NCBI GenBank assembly: GCA_007026445.1
Contig: VDMD01000040.1
Location: 62,001-126,000 of the forward strand
Direction: 5' to 3'
DNA: 64,000 nucleotides
Origin: Schizophyllum amplum
Taxonomy: Eukaryota > Basidiomycota > Agaricomycetes > Agaricales > Schizophyllaceae
How positions within the stretch are numbered: position 1 is the stretch's first letter; every line of letters begins with the position of its first letter. This document shows positions 45,710 to 57,520 of this stretch, one piece after another. The notes under the pieces are model-generated. The model did not search any database. It was not told the DNA's origin and was given only the letters and a program-made list of their open reading frames with translations. A program made the position numbers and the translations under genes.

Positions 45710-48371
45710 ATGCAAGATCCAACGCGCCCGCCTTCTGACCCCCTCCCACCTCATCTCTACTGGGCGTGGGATAAGACTGCCAAGTGTTGGGGCATAGGTA
45801 TCATCATCCAGCGTCGCGCTCCGCGTCCCCGACCGCCCCGAACGCCGTCCCCAACGTCGTCCGTTTCTCGACGGACGATCATCAATCGATCTCAACCCTT
45901 CGTCGAGATCCCATATCATCCTCTGCACGTCAAAGTCGCGGAGCCCTTTGGCGGTGTGAGAGGGGTGCCGCGCAAGGCCGCCGTGGCTGCGCGCACCGTA
46001 ATCAGTATGTGGTCAATGTACCGGTGTTTTCAGTGTCTGACTTTTCCAGACGAACTTTGCGACGATGTCGGCACGGGCGAGCACGCATCTGATGAAGGAT
46101 CCGATTACTCCCCGGTGTCGAAGAGGCGTCGATCGCGTAAAGCTGGGTCAATGTTGAGCAATGGCATGGGTGCGTCTTCACGTTCGCTTTAAGGTATACA
46201 TAATTAACTGACAGCCCTCAGCGCGGGAGCAAGCTGCAGCTGCGAGCAAGCTTTCCGCAGTCGGAGAGGAGATGGTGAATACGGGATCGACGGCGAGCAG
46301 GGCTGCGCGGAAGGGGTTGGCCGAGGGTGTCGACAGTCATGGTATGTCTTTATCTCAGCTCTATTTGTCTATCCCATTTGCCCGACCCTGGGAAACCGTC
46401 CTAACTCGCCGTCTTCCTTACCTGTGCCCGACCTTGGGACATCATCTTCCTTTTCCCCATTATCCTTTGCCCGACCTTGGGACACACCCTTTCCCTGGCG
46501 GTTCTTTATGCCCGACTTTGGGATGTCGCATCCGTCTCTGTCTAACATCTGTGCCCGACATTGGGACGTTCTCATTTTTCGCAGTCTCATCTATGCCCGA
46601 CATTGGGATGTCACCCCTATCTCCCTCCCTCCCTCACGATGCCCGACATTGGGATCTCCCTCCCCCTACCCTCTTTGCTGTGCCCGACGTTGGGACATCG
46701 CGTCTTCTCCCACCCCTACCTGTGCCCGACCTTGGGACACCACCTATCCCACCCCGTAGGCACGCTGCTGATCTTACCCTCTAGCTTTCGCAAGCTCGAA
46801 TCCCCCGACCGCTCATACGGCGGTACATACGTCATTTGATGTGGGGACCGCCTTCCGTGGGTGTGCGGCAGCGTACGAGGACGAGGACGTGTCGGACCAC
46901 GTTGTTACGGATGACGACGGCGTTACTGCCAGCGGGCGCTCGTCGTTTGCATCGCCGCCGCCGTCTTCTGAGTCTCCGCCGCCATCACCGGTGCTCCCGT
47001 CGTCGCAGCTTGGGGTTCACGCAACGCATCCCCCCGTGTACGCGTCAGCGGATTCGGATCGTGCGCGCTCACCGTCGTCACTCCCGGGTCGGTGGAAGAA
47101 GAAGGACACGCCGGTCGATGGACCTTTTCGCACCGCGCCTGAATCGTCCTCTCAAGCGGAGCGCAGGTCCATTCGTCGCGCTAATCGCGCTGCCAAGCGT
47201 CTTCAGCATCAGCAGGACACCGGCGTGTTTCTGAAGTCCCACGTCCTGCGTAAGGTTGCGCGTAGCAACCAGTCCGCCGTTGCTGCCGACCAGCCCATCC
47301 CTTTCGAGGTCGTGACGAACACGGGATGGACGGCCAAGATACCCGGGCTGAAGACGGACACGGATTTCGTCTTGAAGGATTTCAAGTTCGTCAATTGGCC
47401 CGGAGAGTACGTACTAGCCCGCGTCCGTTGATGCGGTATGATACTGATGGTCCTTTTCTAGGGAACCACTTACCATCACGGACTGCAACAAGCGCACGGT
47501 TTGCGTTGGCGTCCCGTGCAAGGACGATAGCCTTAGCCGCGACACGGATGCTGTTCTTGCTCAGTTTGCGGAGGATGCCAGTCCGTCGGGAGACGTCAAC
47601 CGTCGCGGTAATCTCGGGCATGTCAATGCCGGTTTCTCTTTTGGGGGCGGTCAGAAGGTAATTCTTTGTTCCGTCTACTGTACTGAGGGCTAACAGCTTG
47701 TTACAGACACCAGGTTATCTGCGCAACTCGCGCCGCAACCAGAAGGCAATGCAGAAGGCCCTTGCATCCTCAGCGTTACGCCGTACAGCTGGTATCATCG
47801 ATAGTACGTGTGCGCATACATATTCCCTTGCTGTTTGTGACGAGAGTCATCAGCTGCGGTGGCCGCTCACTTCGATAAGTCGCACGCTTTCATGACGGAG
47901 AAGATGAAGGAGTTGCAGACGCTGAAGCCGCATAACCCGATCTTCAAGAACACCGTCTTCCCGTGCTGCACGATCAACTCCGGTCCGCGGGCCATTTCGC
48001 TCCCCCATCGGGACTCCCACAATCTCGCGTTCGGAGTGTGCGCTGTGCACGCACAAGGGAATTTTGATCCGGACAAGGGAGGTCATCTTATTTTGTGGGA
48101 TCTTGGTCTTGTTGTTCGCTTCCCCCCTGGAACTACTCTTATCTTTCCATCGGCGCTAATACGCCATTCCAATGTCGCGCTTAATTCAGAGGACGAAGTG
48201 CGTCGTAGTTTTACTCTTTTTTTCCCCGGTCATCTTGCACGTTGGGCTGACAACGGTGGTGTCACGGACAAGACGCTGCAGTCAACGTTCGACGAGTACG
48301 ACTGGCAGAAGAAGAAGCTCGAGTGTAGTGTTCGTGTAGATGATGTGTGTGAATTTTTCCCTGTTACGTAG
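45710..48371 (+). CDS. TET/JBP-like 2OG-Fe(II) dioxygenase of element B
   Basis: Exons: 45710-46169 (perhaps with a 45-bp intron at 46005-46049), 46222-46341, 46785-47406, 47462-47657, 47707-47803 and 47854-48371; these junctions keep frame. The N-terminal half is basic and Ser/Pro-rich. The catalytic part is a double-stranded beta-helix oxygenase. Iron ligands fit the HxD of ISLPHRDSHNLAFG and the distal His of SALIRHSNVAL, and the 2-oxoglutarate Arg fits RRSFTLFF. GGHLILWDLGLVVRFPPG is the core strand pair. Fungal enzymes of the TET/JBP group oxidise 5-methylcytosine, and in basidiomycetes such genes are expanded and transposon-linked. Placement in TET/JBP rather than another 2OG family is my judgement from motifs. 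No nonsense codon is seen in the exons. Confidence 0.6.
46379..46740. repeat. Nine regularly spaced TGCCCGACNTTGGGA repeats in an intron
   Basis: Copies begin at 46379, 46425, 46468, 46509, 46552, 46594, 46640, 46681 and 46723, so spacing is 41-46 bp throughout. Each is a 15-17 bp imperfect palindrome (TGCCCGAC / TTGGGACA-type). The intervening ~26 bp are unrelated, pyrimidine-rich and unique. All nine fall in intron 46342-46784 of the dioxygenase gene. Confidence 0.95.
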
Positions 48372-48842
48372 TACGAGTTGTAGGATACTTCAAGAATGCA
48401 TGGGGTGCAGGAGTTGAATGATGAAGACACGGACTCAATAGCAGACTGCGGCAGTACTACTTGTGGGCATTCATGGGTTCCTCGCTAAGACATGTGTGAC
48501 GACTGGTAGTTGCCCAATGGCAAGAAGACATACGGCAGGGCCGTCTACCGAGTGCGTCACGCTACGCCACCCACTGGACGGCAAGTTCTGTTTGGGCTTC
48601 TTGCCGTCGAGTTGTTGCAACGAGACGTGGGGAATGGAAGAGGGTAAGCAGATAGATTGCACGTGTCAGTTCCGACTACATGTACGAAGCATGATACGTG
48701 ACGAGTCCGCGTGTAGTGCGAGCGCAAGAGGAGCGCGTCTACGGCGTAGCATAGAGTGGATACAGGTAGTAAAAATGAGAAAAAAAGAATAGCCACACCC
48801 CTCGCGAGTCCGTGAAGACAACGAGATTCTATGTTGTCCACG
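48372..48842. other. Gap between dioxygenase gene and Helitron-linked gene
   Basis: The gap separates two convergent genes and presumably includes the Helitron 3' end. I could not identify a CTRR terminus or hairpin with confidence, and no gene is supported. Confidence 0.4.
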
Positions 48843-50422
48843 CTACTTCTTCGGTGGGTGCTCATCCTCCTCATCTCCGTCAATGTCAAAGACGGGAGCC
48901 TTGCGTTTCTTGATGGACTTCGACGGGCTTGTTAGGACTGCAGGGGGCCGCTGTATTGTGGAGTCAAAATAGAGGGAGGAGGGGGTTAGGAGTGCACTAC
49001 GTACCTTGGCGATCACACGGACACTAATCAGTCGGAAATCCCAGACGATTGTTTTCTCGCGCGTTACAAACGCCTGGCAACACATCAGATTATCAGGACA
49101 TGACCAAAGTATGAACAGATCGCACCCTGGGTGTGACGACGAGCTGCATAGCACAGCCCTTGTCAATGTCGTGAATATCGTGGAAGGACACTCGCGCCCA
49201 TCCATCGTCCACGCCGTCAACGCGCCTGACGAGGACTTCAGGAACTCGGTTATACTTGACGTCAACCTCGGGGCCTAGCGAGCGCCAGGTGTGGAAGACA
49301 TCAACATATTCGCTGGCGTATCCCTCCTAGTGGCGGTGAGCAGATTCAGAGGGTGGATTAGGCACGGGACGCACATCCTGGGTGACATTGTTTGGAACAA
49401 AGACGGGCCGTTTGGCGATAAACCACATGGAGCTAGCGGGGCCGTTCGAGGGTTTGTCATGGAGACGTACCCCCTTCATTGTGTCCTTCTGTTTCTTTGG
49501 AAGGCGTAAGACAGCGGCGCGCAATACATTAACGGTGAATAGCACATACAAGGAAGAGTTCGTTGAACTCATGGAAGGCGCTCCTTGCGATGTTGTCAGC
49601 GGGGCCGAAGGGGCTCCCGGAGATCGCCCATTCTCCTCCACGAGGGGACCAGTGTTTGAAGGCGGACTCGAAGCTGGGCCGCAGGTTAGCAAGAAGTGAA
49701 GTGAAGCAATGGCTGGCAGACATACACCTGTGTGGTCCAAATCTTGTCGGCGTAAACGGATGTCTTCTTGTAGGACGCATAACCCGGAATTGGCTCAAGA
49801 GTAACTCCTTCAGGCAGGCCATCGTACTTCCTGTAGTCCTGAAGAACGACACTGCCGTCGGGGGAGTTGTTGAAAGCCCACGTTGAGCGTCCGGTAATCA
49901 CAACCGCGAACAGAACACGTTGCTTACTGGTAATATGCTGTGAGTAAAATGTTCGCAGAAGAAACAGGCAACGCACTTTTTCGTAATGTAGTATCCGCCA
50001 TCATCCCCCATCGAGACGGAGCAGGTAGCAATGTCCTTCAGGCTCATACGCCGACCCCCATCTTCGGTGTCAAGCTCCAGCCCCGTAAGCCTCTCAGCGA
50101 TCTTCGTCAGGGTAGCTTCGCCAATGGTCGGGAGGAGGTGGCAGGCACGGTCGGGGGAAACGAGCTCGGGCCCGCCAGCGTCGTCGTCGGAAATGGCGCC
50201 GTCACCACGGTCAGTGGGGGTTCCAGCACCTGCGCGGTCGTCGGGATTGGCGCTGTCTCCACGCTCAGTGGGGGCTCCAGCACCTGCGCGGTCGTCGGGA
50301 GTGGCGCTGTCACCACGCTCGGTGGGGGTGCCAGCACCTGCGCGGTCGTCGACGTTGATGAGTTCGAAGCCGTCAGAGGACATGAAGGATTGAGAGGACA
50401 GAATCTGTGAGCGAAGATGCAT
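48843..50422 (-). CDS. Helitron-linked hypothetical protein
   Basis: Multi-exon. The first exon (from ATG 50422) carries three 18-residue repeats of the DDRAGAGTPTERGDSA type, then LPTIGEATLTKIAERLTGLE and a YYITK end near 49982. After a ~57-bp intron (gtgcgt...ccag) it reads KQRVLFAVVITGRSTWAF, GLPEGVTLEPIPGYASYKK and WTTQV. Later exons include WSPRGGEWAISG, LRLPKKQKDTMKGVRLHD and, from about 49265, TSSITEFLKSSSGALTAW, CQAFVTREKTIVWDFRL and a C-terminal SIKKRKAP basic patch. I recognise no domain. It follows the Rep/helicase gene on the same strand and is probably the second gene of the Helitron. Exon limits are approximate. Confidence 0.5.
50210..50352. repeat. 54-bp coding minisatellite, about three copies
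   Basis: The unit contains CCAGCACCTGCGCGGTCGTC and recurs at 54-bp intervals (50221, 50275, 50329). The period is a multiple of three, so the Helitron-linked protein gains 18 residues per copy. Confidence 0.9.
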
Positions 50423-50553
50423 GAGTCCCCACTTATGTATTCCGTATCAAGATTGGGGTGTGTAAACAGCTCAAAACAGGGGAGTATGAAATGGTAGAGG
50501 GAGTATGGTTGACGCCTATCTTGCCAACAAATCAAACCAGTGCGTGCCCCAAA

Positions 50554-53500
50554 TCATGCGGTGAGAAGCGAGGGTTCCATGGGAAACCTTGAGTAGTACC
50601 AGTCCAAACGGGTATGTGCCTGCGCCGCAGTTGCTTTACCCAGCTCGTCGGTGCGTTTCAACTCGTGGCGTAGTTCCTGTGAGATGTGCGTCTTGATCTT
50701 TGATAGGTTGAAAGGTCGCAGGATGCATAGACCGTTCAGAGAACGAACACGGGAAAGCATGACATACGCGCTCTGAATGGAGCGACAGCTAGCTAGATCG
50801 ATGCATGCGGTGTGTAGGGAGCGGCCTTGAGAATTGTGAGATGTAAACGCGAAGGCCGGGATAAGCGGGAGCTGCATGCGTGTAGCGGAATAGACCTTCT
50901 CTGAATTCGGCAATCTAAACTTGATGGTCTTTGAGATAGGCTTTAGGATGACCAGTGGGGATGGGGGGAATGGTCATCACCTTGGAATGCCGGAAAGTTA
51001 ACCGTGGCAGAGACGGCAAATCGTCGCCCATCACGCTCGTCGTAGGTTACCGACACAAGCGTGCCAAGGCTGCCTTTTGAGAGACCAAGCTCAGTTGCGA
51101 TATTTTCAGTTCCAAAAACAGGCATACCAGGAATGTATGGAACCCTTCCACCCAGATCATCAGCTTGCTTCACGGGGATGCGCCAGGCCGCTTCGGCAGC
51201 CATACCTTGTAGGGTCTGACGATTGTTGCCTTTGCCCCGTGTATCGAGTGCGTGGTAGAGCGCAAAGGGTTGATTTGTAGCATCAGCAAAGGCTCGGGCG
51301 CAGTGCAAGTTGTGAGCGTCACGGGCGGCATTTGTGTAAGTAATGAGGGGGCAGGCGTGGGTGGGGTCGGTCGCCCATCGGGAAATGTCTATCAATGCCC
51401 TTGTTTCGCCGGAGCAGGCAGGATTAGAAAGCACGTACCTATCCAGTACAGCTTTATCAGCCTCATGGCAGGTACCGGTGCGAAGGCGGTGGAGAATGTC
51501 AATAAGCAGATCATCGCCCTTTTGGCGCATGATTTCAGTTAGGACGACAACATTGTTCACCTGATGCCACGCCTGTACTCCCTTTACCTTGAGTTGGGTG
51601 GTCTCATTGAGAGCGTTGAGATTCTGGGATTCGTAGCATCGTACAAGCTCACGGTCGAATACAGGGGATGATCCAGGTGGAGGAAGCTGGGCTGGATCGC
51701 CACAAAAGACCATGCTAAGCCCCCCAAATACGTGCTCAGCATTTCCTTTGGCAATGCTGCAGTTCTCGGAAAGAATACTGATATCCTTTGCGCTCATGAA
51801 GTATATTTCGTCAACAACGAGGGTCTTCAGCATCGCAAAACGCGCCTCAAGGGCCTCACGAATCTTGGAACCACCTGCAGTACGAGCAAGAAGGTTTTTG
51901 CGCGCAACGCATAGCGCTGCTTCTGAATGTATGGTGCATCCGCCAATATCACTGGCGACAACACCAGTGGGTGCTGTGAGGCGGAATTCTTCCGGTCGGT
52001 GAATCTCTTTGTGAAATTCAGTCCAAGCTTCAAAGATTCGGGACTTTCCGGTGCCGCCCGGCCCAGTGACTAGAAGTCGAAGCGGTTCGGAAGGCGGGCC
52101 GGATGCAGTCTGCCGTGCCACATTATCGGCCAAGAGCAGAAACGCAAGCGCTTGGCGGCTGTTAAGCTGATGTTTAGCAATGAGCGTAATCGCGAGCTGC
52201 TGCCAAGGGTGAAGATCCTGCCATGGCTTGTCAGTGGGATGATGTCGTACATAAAGCTCCTTACTTCTATCTATCTCGTTCTGTATGTTGGTGGTGAAAG
52301 GGAGGGGGACATTGTCGGAGCACTGGCGGTGACGGATGGAGTTTTCAGTAGTCTGTGCCGTTCTTTCATTACGGCCATCAAGAAGGGCTTGTTTACGACG
52401 CTGAATGTCAAGCGCAGCCTTTTCAGCATTGAAACGATCATCTGCAGATGCAGGTCTGGAAAGCATCTCACCTTGTACTGCGTGACATGAAGAGGATGAG
52501 AGAGGTATGCTCGGTGGCATGTAGAAGCCTTGAGCTTTTGCAGCTTCGATGATGTGGTGTACATCGGGGGACACTTCGTCGTCCAATTGTGCCTGCACAT
52601 CATCGTGATCGGTGGAAGCCTGCATGGCCTCGTCCCATTCTGGATCGTAGCCATCGTCATTAGCATCATCGGTGACGTGACCGATCCCTGCGCTGACATT
52701 CAATTCAGCAAGACGCCGGCGCCTGATTTCTGTATAGTCATGTTTGGCATCTTTTGACCGGTGAAGCAGCTGCATGTTGTCAATGACCTTTAAAGAGGCG
52801 ATGGGTGCATTCATGCGCCATGCCTCATACTCAGCCTCCCATGATGTTTGAGGATGTTTGAGTGGTGAATCGAGTCTGCGTGACCACGGCTTGAAGAGAG
52901 CAAGCATGGTCGCAGCGTGGCGCTCTTGGTCGGCAGAGGAATCGCTTCTTGGGACAGCATATCCAACAAGCACTGGGATGCGTGGTTTCTCATTGTTTGT
53001 GATTTGCTTGAGACAATGTGTGGCATGCTGAGGATGCTCAGGCTGGAATCGCAAGTATGTCTTTGTCTGCGTCTTTGATTTTGGCAGCTTTTCTTTTATA
53101 TACAGTCGCATGATATCCCATACACAAAGATCCTCAAGCTCAGATGGGCGATAAAGCATGTCGGCGAAAAGCCTGTTAAGAGGTGGAGAGGAATTGTCCT
53201 CTACAACATCGGCGTTGCAGCCACGCTGACCTAGATTATCCTGGGAGAGAATAATGTATGGCGAATTATCGTCATCTTCGTCATTCCCGTTAGGTAGAAT
53301 AGGTGGCACAATGTCGTCACCAGTAGAGGAGGCATCGGCCTCACGCGGATCTTCGTCAAGATGGGCAGCAGGTACTGGCATGCCAGGATGCTCGCCCGTG
53401 TCTTCCGTTGAAGAGGCTCTATACCTAAAAAGATCAGCCGATATTTGTCTTAGCATCCCCGACCAAAAAAACAAGGGGTAGGAGCGGTTTGTATAATACG

Positions 53501-56500
53501 ATGGCAGGTTTAAAAGACCGGCTGCCACTTGCTGTCCAGAAAGTTCACGTTTGCCGTGGAGCTTGTTTACCGTTTTGACAAGCAAAAGACGGCTGCGCTC
53601 TTCATGATCTATATTGCCATCAACATCCATAGGTGGTTTTGTAGCGAGGGCTTTCATTGACGCGCAGATAGCAGAGAAGACAAATGCAGTGTCCATCGAG
53701 AATTTAGTGGTGTATGAACCTACGTACTGAAACATGGCCATAGCCATTGTGCCAGAGCCAATAGGCTTGATATCTGTATTACAGCGCTGCGCAGCCGTGA
53801 TGTAAGGTGAATAGCCATTCACACGCCCGTCGTTGCATTGCAGAATTATCTCATCGTCCTCTGTTATACAACTCTTTTCAACAGTGGGACGTGGCAGCTG
53901 GAAGCGACAATCCTTGTCTTCATCGCGCAAAGACCGCAAGTTGGAGGGAAGGTGCTTATAGCATGTCGCGCTATGTGAATGGATCTGCGCACAGTTTTCA
54001 AGCACATCACGAAGATCCTGATTAAACATGGAATCGTAACTTGGAAGACGTGGGTTGAGGGGTCGAGACATAATGGGCTGGCGACGGTACTCCAAGTGAG
54101 ATGGGTCATAAGCAACTGTTTCGGGTGGAATGCTTCTGGAAATGATGTCGTCGTACCAGAACAGGAGCCTTGTTGCAAACTCAGGGTCATCAGCGAGTTG
54201 CTGCTTGATGTCAAGTGGTGAAGGCCCGTGCTTAAGCCACAAAAGCATGTGTATGTGCAACGTGCCACGTCCTTGTGCCTCCACAACGCCATAATATGCA
54301 CCAACTTTGCCAAAAAGACCGATGCCATTCTCGCGAGTTGTTCCCAAAAGTATTCCTAAAAGGTTCCTTACCGAGAAATGAAAAAATTGAGCAGCAGCTA
54401 CAGGGTTTTGTGAAAGCAACTGGGCACGCTGCATGTTCTCTGCATGGGGGCTAAGGCTGTCAAAAAATTTATCAAGATCAAGGTCACGGCCAGCCATTAC
54501 AGCGGCAAGAGGACTGTTAGTATCGCTGACGTTTAGGGTGCAAAAGAGGTGTGGAATTCCATCGGTGTTGACAGTTGAAAATAGCTCACGGCGCATGCCC
54601 TCGACATCTCCCATAGATCCAGGTATATGCTCAGCAACTATGTTTACATAGCGGATCAGCGACAGCGCAGCAAGCTCTCCCTCAGTCTCAGCCTTGGCAA
54701 ATGGATTCTTGCGTAGCTTCTCCTTGAACGTATCAATGGTGTTATCACCAACTTTAGAGTACAAAACGTCAACCTGTGGAAACCATTTTTTCTTGACAGC
54801 AAGATTCGTAGAATATGATGTTTTGGAGCGCATAAGGATGCTGTTCATGACGAAGATGAATGAAAGATGGGTTTGAAAGCGACGGTCTTGAAAACTCTGC
54901 AGAAGGTGGCTGACATGAGTCTTAGCATCAACCTGGCGAAAGCCGATTGAATTGTCGGAGCGAACAGAATCATTGCCTATCATTCCTGCGCCATAAGGGA
55001 ATAGGGTAGGCCAAAGGTGACCATACACTTTGGGATTGTGACGTGTAGGCAATGGTATGGAACCGGACGGGTATTTTAGAAAAGATTTCCCTTGCTTGAT
55101 TGCCAACAGAGCATCAAGCTTACGCATACGGTATGTAGACTCAGTACGATCAGAGTCAACAATGGTGGAGGAGGGCATGCCTTCTATAGCAATATTTGGT
55201 GCAAAAGCTTCTGCGTTGGCGTCCTGTGTATAGGAGGCACCCTCTGATTGAGTAGACGAAGTGCGTAAAACACATTCAAGAGGAATGGGAACGTCGCATT
55301 CAGGATATCCCTCAAGATTGTGCACGACATCGTCCATGCTGAGGTCACGGTACAGGGGGTTGTTGGCAATGAGCCAACGGAGAGCCTCAAGAATTCGCTG
55401 GCGTCTAACAAGTAAAGGGGTCTTACGCAACATCTCTAAAGTTACATCTGCATCGGGAGACCCAACGAAGATCACACAAATCTCGTCTGCAAGGGAAGAG
55501 ATTGGTGGAGGCAAGGATGTAAGCAGCGGGCTAGGATCCTGAGCAAATATACAGGCATTCCCGCGCGACGCGAATTGGCCGGTAGGACCGGACTCAAGCT
55601 TGAACATACACCGTGTAGCACGAGCACGCGCAATGCATTGCTCCTCCAAGAAAGTCAGACCCTTAAGTACGTCGGGTACAATACCACACCACAAACCATT
55701 GGCGTAGCTTCGAACAGGAATACGTTGGAAGGCGGAAGCACTGACATCGTGCTTGCAACCTTTACAGAGACAGAAGCATCCATCCCGTATAGTATGCGGC
55801 TCATAAGCTCGAATATTTGATTGATCACTGGCAACGCGCAGATGAGCAACAGCACGTTCGAGACAAGAGATATCCAGCTGGCCACAAGGAATGAGTGTGA
55901 TGTCCTTAAAAACCTCGAGAAAGCCACAAAAGGAACACTCCAGCGTCTTCACCGCAATGTTCCCTGTAGCATCATAGTATTCCGCCATGATCTGTTTTTT
56001 CTCAGCGGTAGGTAATACACGCAGCCAGTCATCCATGTCACTAAGTTGCGATGCACCATCTACGACGGACAACGCACGGGGTGGCTCAAGTTCGAGGGGG
56101 GTGTTAGCCACCCGACGACGTTTGTTGGGTGATCCAGAAAGATTAGCGTCGGGAGCGGAGCGTTTTGTTAGACGCTGACGTGGTTGTGAAAGGCGCAGCT
56201 TCAAAATCTTGGCAGAAACAAGGAAGTCGGTCTCCGACATTCGAGGGTGGTCGTCATGATAGATCAAGCAGGCGTCGTCTGCATGAGAAGGTTTGACGAG
56301 GCAAGCACATGTACACGTATGGTTGAAAAGTTCACTACGCATGGTTTGCACTAACTTCCTCTTGGTCTTGCCATCTCTTTGCTCATATGTCTGGACACCC
56401 TGATGAAAGACAGCCAGTTTATAGAGGTCGTTACGCTGTACAGACTTGTCCTGGCTTAGTGCACGAATGACGCGAGTCTTGTCAGCAGGGGAGAGGGACA

Positions 56501-56714
56501 AAAACTGAGACGCAGAGTATGAAGGCGGGGCGGCAGAAATGGAGGAGGGAGGATGCGGAGAGCCCGCCGATACGTTCCGACCGGAAGCGTTGTGCGGTGG
56601 AAGGTGAAGGTCGTCCTTGTTGACAGTTGTAGGAAGCATATTATCACGGGTATTGTCAAGGTCAAGGTCAAGGTCAGGGTCATGGTCAGAGTCAATGCCA
56701 AGCTGCACATCCAT
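50554..56714 (-). CDS. Helitron Rep/PIF1-like helicase (one frameshift)
   Basis: This is the rolling-circle transposition protein. The main frame is 1,923 codons from ATG 56714 to a stop at 50943. The N-terminal third has Cys pairs (LECSFCGF, CFCLCKGCKH) typical of the DUF6570 region. The Helitron-type Rep part carries the HUH motif in GRGTLHIHMLLWLKHG. The C-terminal PIF1-like helicase has TGPGGTGKSRI, VVDEIYFMS and FCGDPAQLPPPG. The last helicase motifs (FTSHNSQGRSL, SAYVMLSRVRSLNGL) lie in another frame at 50913-50554. The change falls in a G-run (50957-50968). Either it is a one-base indel that disables the gene, a sequencing error, or a very short intron. The N-terminus has an Asp-Leu repeat (HDPDLDLDLDN) encoded by GGTCAA repeats. 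Confidence 0.88.
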
Positions 56715-57340
56715 GGCGGTGTCGAAAGGTTGAGGTGCCTTCGGAAGCGCACGTCAGACGTTGTGCACGACGGCGAAACATGAGGACGCACCATGCCCTG
56801 CTGCATGGCAGTCTGGAGAGTGCCAGCGCTATGTTCGGAAGGCGCAGCGCCAGGACTGGCAGACACGCTGGATCCAAACGCGCCGGAAGAGCAGATCGTA
56901 CGCGGTGACCCGATGCCGGGGACGGACGACGCGGACGCAGTAAACGAGAATGATTCGGGGGTAAGGACGTTGAATTCCATGAGAGTAAGAGGCGAGGAGA
57001 ATGTTCCGATGAGGGACGACAATGCTGTAGCAGAAGAAGATAGGCGGCGGCACAAGAAAGAAGAAACACGTCAGACTGACGTGGCACCTCCGCCCAAAAA
57101 GGAAATGCACCAAGTTCACCTTCACTCCAGAGCTTTCCCTACTCTTGTGGCTGTGCAACACGTGAAGGCTCAAAAAGGAAATGCACCATGTCGCACATCT
57201 CAGTGAATAGCCAAACCAAAGGTTCGGCAATAAGGAAGGAATGGCAGAGGGACGGACGCCCACAACTGTATAGCAGACAGGGAGGAGACTGGAGAACAAT
57301 GGTCGCGTCGCGACCGGTGCGCGGGAGCGTTCCTGGGAAT

Positions 57341-57520
57341 TTAAATTTCACATATGACATTATCCTAGCTAACCCGCGCCGAATGCGCCAGACGTTCGCT
57401 CCGCTCACTGCTCTCTCTTTTCAATACCGCCCAAATACCGCAAAACGTGCTCCCACGTTGCTCCCTGATGTGGGTCCCGGTGGGCGGAGCGAACGGATGG
57501 GTTCGAGACTAAGACCGTCT
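57341..57520. repeat. Right terminal inverted repeat of element B
   Basis: It is the reverse complement of 22457-22637 at roughly 85-90% identity. Longest exact runs include CTGGCGCATTCGGCGCGGGT and the paired CGTTCGCTCCG / CGGAGCGAACG. Confidence 0.8.

Larger units (their letters stand above)
48800..57200 (-). mobile_element. Helitron, approximate extent
   Basis: Defined by the Rep/helicase gene and the co-oriented downstream gene. The 5' TC and 3' CTRR-plus-hairpin termini were not located, so the limits are guesses. The sequence 57097-57195 contains a direct repeat of AAAAGGAAATGCACCA about 78 bp apart. It lies inside the right end of element B and is presumably a later insertion. Confidence 0.6.
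22457..57520. mobile_element. Element B: ~35-kb TIR-bounded composite element with TET/JBP-like cargo
   Basis: Inverted repeats of about 180 bp lie at 22457-22637 and 57341-57520. Both begin AGAC(C/G)GTCTTAGTCTCG and both end near GTGAAATTT, and are about 85-90% identical by eye. Between them are a DUF6589 gene, a RecQ helicase, an F-box-like gene and a TET/JBP-like dioxygenase gene, plus nested gypsy, TIR, MULE, MITE and Helitron insertions. Subtracting the gypsy (10.9 kb), the Helitron (about 8 kb) and the MULE (about 3-4 kb) leaves roughly 12 kb as the original element. No clear target duplication was found (flanks GCAGAC/T and GGGGCCC). The repeat pair alone does not prove the whole block moves as one unit. 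Confidence 0.6.

Noticed and set aside
46379..46740. CRISPR array
   Set aside because: Repeat and spacer spacing look CRISPR-like, but the array lies within an intron of a eukaryotic gene, the repeat is only ~15 bp and variable, and no cas genes exist nearby.
56456..57299. Overlapping ORFs on both strands upstream of the Helitron helicase
   Set aside because: None has motifs or intron structure. The stretch is better explained as the 5' part of the Helitron and flank.
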